Positions 61,960 through 64,000 of a DNA stretch of 64,000 nucleotides are shown piece after piece (position 1 is the stretch's first letter; every line of letters starts with the position of its first letter). The stretch spans positions 112,384 to 176,383 of the forward strand of contig BJHM01000004.1 in assembly GCA_014192625.1 (NCBI GenBank), in the 5' to 3' direction. The notes below the pieces were generated by a model. It had not been told where the DNA came from, searched no databases, and worked only from the letters and a program-made list of their open reading frames with translations. Source of the DNA: Planctomycetota bacterium. Lineage in GTDB: Bacteria > Planctomycetota > UBA1135 > UBA2386. The position numbers and the translations under genes are program-made.

Positions 61960-63717
61960 TTGCGCGAACTAAGCTTCTGGCTGGATGTTCGAAGCCCTCA
62001 GCGACGTCGGATCGAAGTTTCGCTCGAGATCCCCAGCACATCACTACGCCGCATAGACTTAGGCTGGCAAGACTTCTTCCTCGCGACCTGGACTCCGGGC
62101 AGCTACCTGATCCGCGAATTCGCGCGGCAGCTCAACTCGGTGCGCGCGATCGATGCGCTATCGGGCAAGCTGCTTACTGTTCGCAAGATCAGTAAAAATC
62201 GAGTCCGCGTAGAACTGCCGACGGAAGAAGTGCAGCTGCGTCTCGAATATTCGGTTTATTCCCATGAGCTGAGTGTGCGCACGTCGGACCTCACGCCCGA
62301 GCACGCCTACTGGAACCATGCCTGCGTGCTGCTCTGGCCGACGAACCAATTGGATCTTCCGGCGCGGATCTTTGTGCGTGCGCCCGCCGGCTGGTCACTC
62401 GCAACCGCGCTGCCATTTGAGCGCACCGACGATGGCTTCGTGATGACTGCCACGGACTACGCGTGCGCGATCGACGCACCCTGCCTCAGCAGCAAGTTCG
62501 AGCGCCTCGAATGGCTCGTGCGCGGCGTGCCGCACGCCATCGTCCTAGACGGCCTCGCAACCGTCCGCCCGCCCAACGACCTGCTCGACAAACTCACCCG
62601 GTTGATCGAGTGCGCGGCGGATGTGTTTGGCGGCTCGCTGCCATATCCAAACTTTCAGTTCCTCTGCTTGTTTAGCGACAGCGGTCACGGCGGTCTCGAA
62701 CACGCCGACTCAACCACTCTGCACAGCGGCCGCGCCGCCCTGCACAATGACAAGGAGTATCGCGACTTTCTGAGCCTCGCCGTGCACGAGCTGTTCCATT
62801 GCTGGAACGTGAAGCGCATGCGACCTGTCGAGTTTTGGACCTACGATTACGAGCACGAGAACTACACATCAATGCTGTGGCTCGCCGAGGGCTTTACGGC
62901 TTACTACGATGATCTACTGTGCCGGCGCGCCAACGTGCACTCGATGTCGGATTACCTCGGCATTCTTCAGCGGACAATCACCACCTGGATGACCGGCGCT
63001 GGCAGGCGCAACCTGTCACTCTCAGATTCAAGCTTCGACGCGTGGATCCGGCTCTATCGTCCCGACGAGAACACCCGCAACTCGTCGCAGAACTACTACG
63101 GCAACGGATCTTTGGTGGCACTGGTGCTGGACCTCACCATCCGCGGTGCGACCGGCGGCGCGCGCTGCCTCGATCACGTTATGCGCGAACTCTATCGCAC
63201 GACGTTTGTGGCGGGCCGCGGCTATGACCGCAACGACCTCGTCAAGTGCCTGGGGGTTGCCGCAGGCAAAGACCTTGGACCACTGCTCGCGCTCCTGGTT
63301 GACGGCCCACTAGAACCAGATCTCACACCGCTACTCGACGAGTTTGGCGTCAAGTTGGTGAAGCGCGATTGCGACAAGCCTTACTTGGGAGTCTCGTTCG
63401 ATAACAGCCAGCTCACGATCACCTTCGTCAACGAGAACGGGCCCGGATTTGATGCCATGCTCGCGCCGGGCGACGAAGTGCTCGCGCTCGATGGCCTGCG
63501 CGTGACTGCAAACAACTTCGGCAATGTTGCAGAGGCGGTGCTCGCGATTGGCAAATCCGTGCGCGTGCTCACGTCAAGCCGTGGCGTGATTGTCGAACGA
63601 AGTTTGACGCCACAGCCAAACCCAGCGGGCGCAATCAGCCTCGAACTCGACCTGGCGGCAATTCCAAATCGAGTGTCGCTGCGCGATGGCTGGCTCGGCA
63701 AGTCCCTGACGACGTAG
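61960..63717 (+). CDS. M61 family metallopeptidase with C-terminal PDZ domain
   Basis: A 585-residue peptidase of the M61 group (glycyl aminopeptidase type). The zinc motif is H276-E-L-F-H280, and E310 in 'W-L-A-E-G-F-T' is the third ligand. 'G-G-L-E-H' (244-248) binds the substrate N-terminus. A PDZ domain follows (about 470-550), with 'P-Y-L-G-V-S-F' and 'G-P-G-F-D-A-M-L-A-P-G-D-E-V-L-A-L-D-G'. No signal peptide is seen, so it may be cytoplasmic. The start is TTG 61960, only 17 bases after tRNA-Arg, without a Shine-Dalgarno site; transcription probably comes from the tRNA promoter. Confidence 0.88.
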   Translation: MRELSFWLDVRSPQRRRIEVSLEIPSTSLRRIDLGWQDFFLATWTPGSYLIREFARQLNSVRAIDALSGKLLTVRKISKNRVRVELPTEEVQLRLEYSVYSHELSVRTSDLTPEHAYWNHACVLLWPTNQLDLPARIFVRAPAGWSLATALPFERTDDGFVMTATDYACAIDAPCLSSKFERLEWLVRGVPHAIVLDGLATVRPPNDLLDKLTRLIECAADVFGGSLPYPNFQFLCLFSDSGHGGLEHADSTTLHSGRAALHNDKEYRDFLSLAVHELFHCWNVKRMRPVEFWTYDYEHENYTSMLWLAEGFTAYYDDLLCRRANVHSMSDYLGILQRTITTWMTGAGRRNLSLSDSSFDAWIRLYRPDENTRNSSQNYYGNGSLVALVLDLTIRGATGGARCLDHVMRELYRTTFVAGRGYDRNDLVKCLGVAAGKDLGPLLALLVDGPLEPDLTPLLDEFGVKLVKRDCDKPYLGVSFDNSQLTITFVNENGPGFDAMLAPGDEVLALDGLRVTANNFGNVAEAVLAIGKSVRVLTSSRGVIVERSLTPQPNPAGAISLELDLAAIPNRVSLRDGWLGKSLTT

Positions 63718-63757
63718 TTCGTAAGCCAGTGGCTCGCTGAGTAAATCCTTCGCTCAT

Positions 63758-64000
63758 CGCGGTGCTAGTTCAACGCGGTGCTGGTTCAACGCGGTGCTAG
63801 TTCAACGCGGTGCTGGTTCAACACGGTGCTAGTTCAACGCGGTGCTAGTTCAACGCGGTGCTAGTTCAACGCGGTGCTAATTCATCGCGGTGCTGGTTCA
63901 TCGCGGTGCTAGCTCATCGCGGTGCTAGCTCATCGCGGTGCTAATTCATCGCGGTGCTAGCTCATCGCGGTGCTAGTTCAACGCGGTGCTAGTTCAACGC
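63758..64000 (+). repeat. Tandem array of 16-bp units reaching the window end
   Basis: About 15 copies of CGCGGTGCTAGTTCAA stand head to tail. Variants change TAG to TGG or TAA, and TTCAA to TTCAT or CTCAT; the 'CAT' forms cluster in the right-central part. There are no spacers between units, so this is not a CRISPR array. It continues beyond base 64000. Confidence 0.93.

Noticed and set aside
63758..64000. 16-bp array as a CRISPR array
   Set aside because: The units are directly adjacent without unique spacers, and no cas gene is nearby.

Overview
The window looks like a chromosomal segment of a GC-rich Planctomycetota bacterium. The main reasons are the many exported proteins of planctomycete style (carboxypeptidase-regulatory-like repeats, BNR and YVTN propellers, a thrombospondin-3-like calcium segment, a shared beta-rich C-terminal domain ending in Gly-Gln or similar), a GyrA whose quinolone region reads HPHGES...YP, and weak use of Shine-Dalgarno sites. 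This assignment is inference from protein style; no rRNA is present. I see no phage, insertion sequence or CRISPR array, so most of the window is core genome with small decayed and repetitive patches.

Layout. 1-5.5 kb: a gene entering from the left edge, an AsmA-like envelope protein and an exported regulatory-domain protein. 5.5-5.8 kb: a remnant of a phytanoyl-CoA dioxygenase bounded by 19-bp repeats. 5.8-11.2 kb: nadE and ispH, a secreted protein and a six-helix membrane protein. 11.4-18.6 kb: a metabolic block with a two-gene AtuA system, a phosphotransacylase, an SRPBCC protein, rlmN, a broken chrA, and an acyl-CoA carboxylase biotin carboxylase with a separate biotin carrier. 18.6-25.5 kb: large secreted lipoproteins and a beta-helix protein. 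25.6-31.4 kb: a decamer repeat array, icd, a peroxiredoxin with a histone-H1-like tail, a glycosyltransferase, a hybrid histidine kinase and a tRNA with CAU anticodon. 31.4-42.7 kb: an inositol-phosphatase-like enzyme, an ApaH-like phosphatase, an M14 carboxypeptidase, murJ, rpiA-sixA, a Nudix hydrolase and a polytopic glycosyltransferase. 42.7-49.1 kb: gyrA-yqeY, then a cinA-like/pfpI/mutY/fabI run. 49.1-56.4 kb: a TPR lipoprotein, a cysteine-synthase-like enzyme, a MoxR ATPase, frataxin, and a three-gene unit made of an AAA+ regulator without the sigma-54 loop, an RluA-type synthase and a histidine kinase. 56.4-64 kb: a thioredoxin-like protein, an ECF sigma/anti-sigma/RseB-like operon, a calcium-binding secreted protein, tRNA-Arg, an M61 peptidase and a 16-bp tandem array running off the right edge.

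The most unusual items are (i) the BCP peroxiredoxin carrying a 137-residue tail with 33 lysines and no acidic residue, (ii) the regulator/pseudouridine synthase/kinase unit whose regulator lacks GAFTGA, (iii) the ECF operon whose anti-sigma factor contains five exact 15-bp repeats and which has two ECF-type promoter candidates upstream, and (iv) a recurring pattern of short tandem arrays with 9-10, 15, 16 and 19 bp periods in gaps between genes, one decamer family of which occurs at two separate loci.
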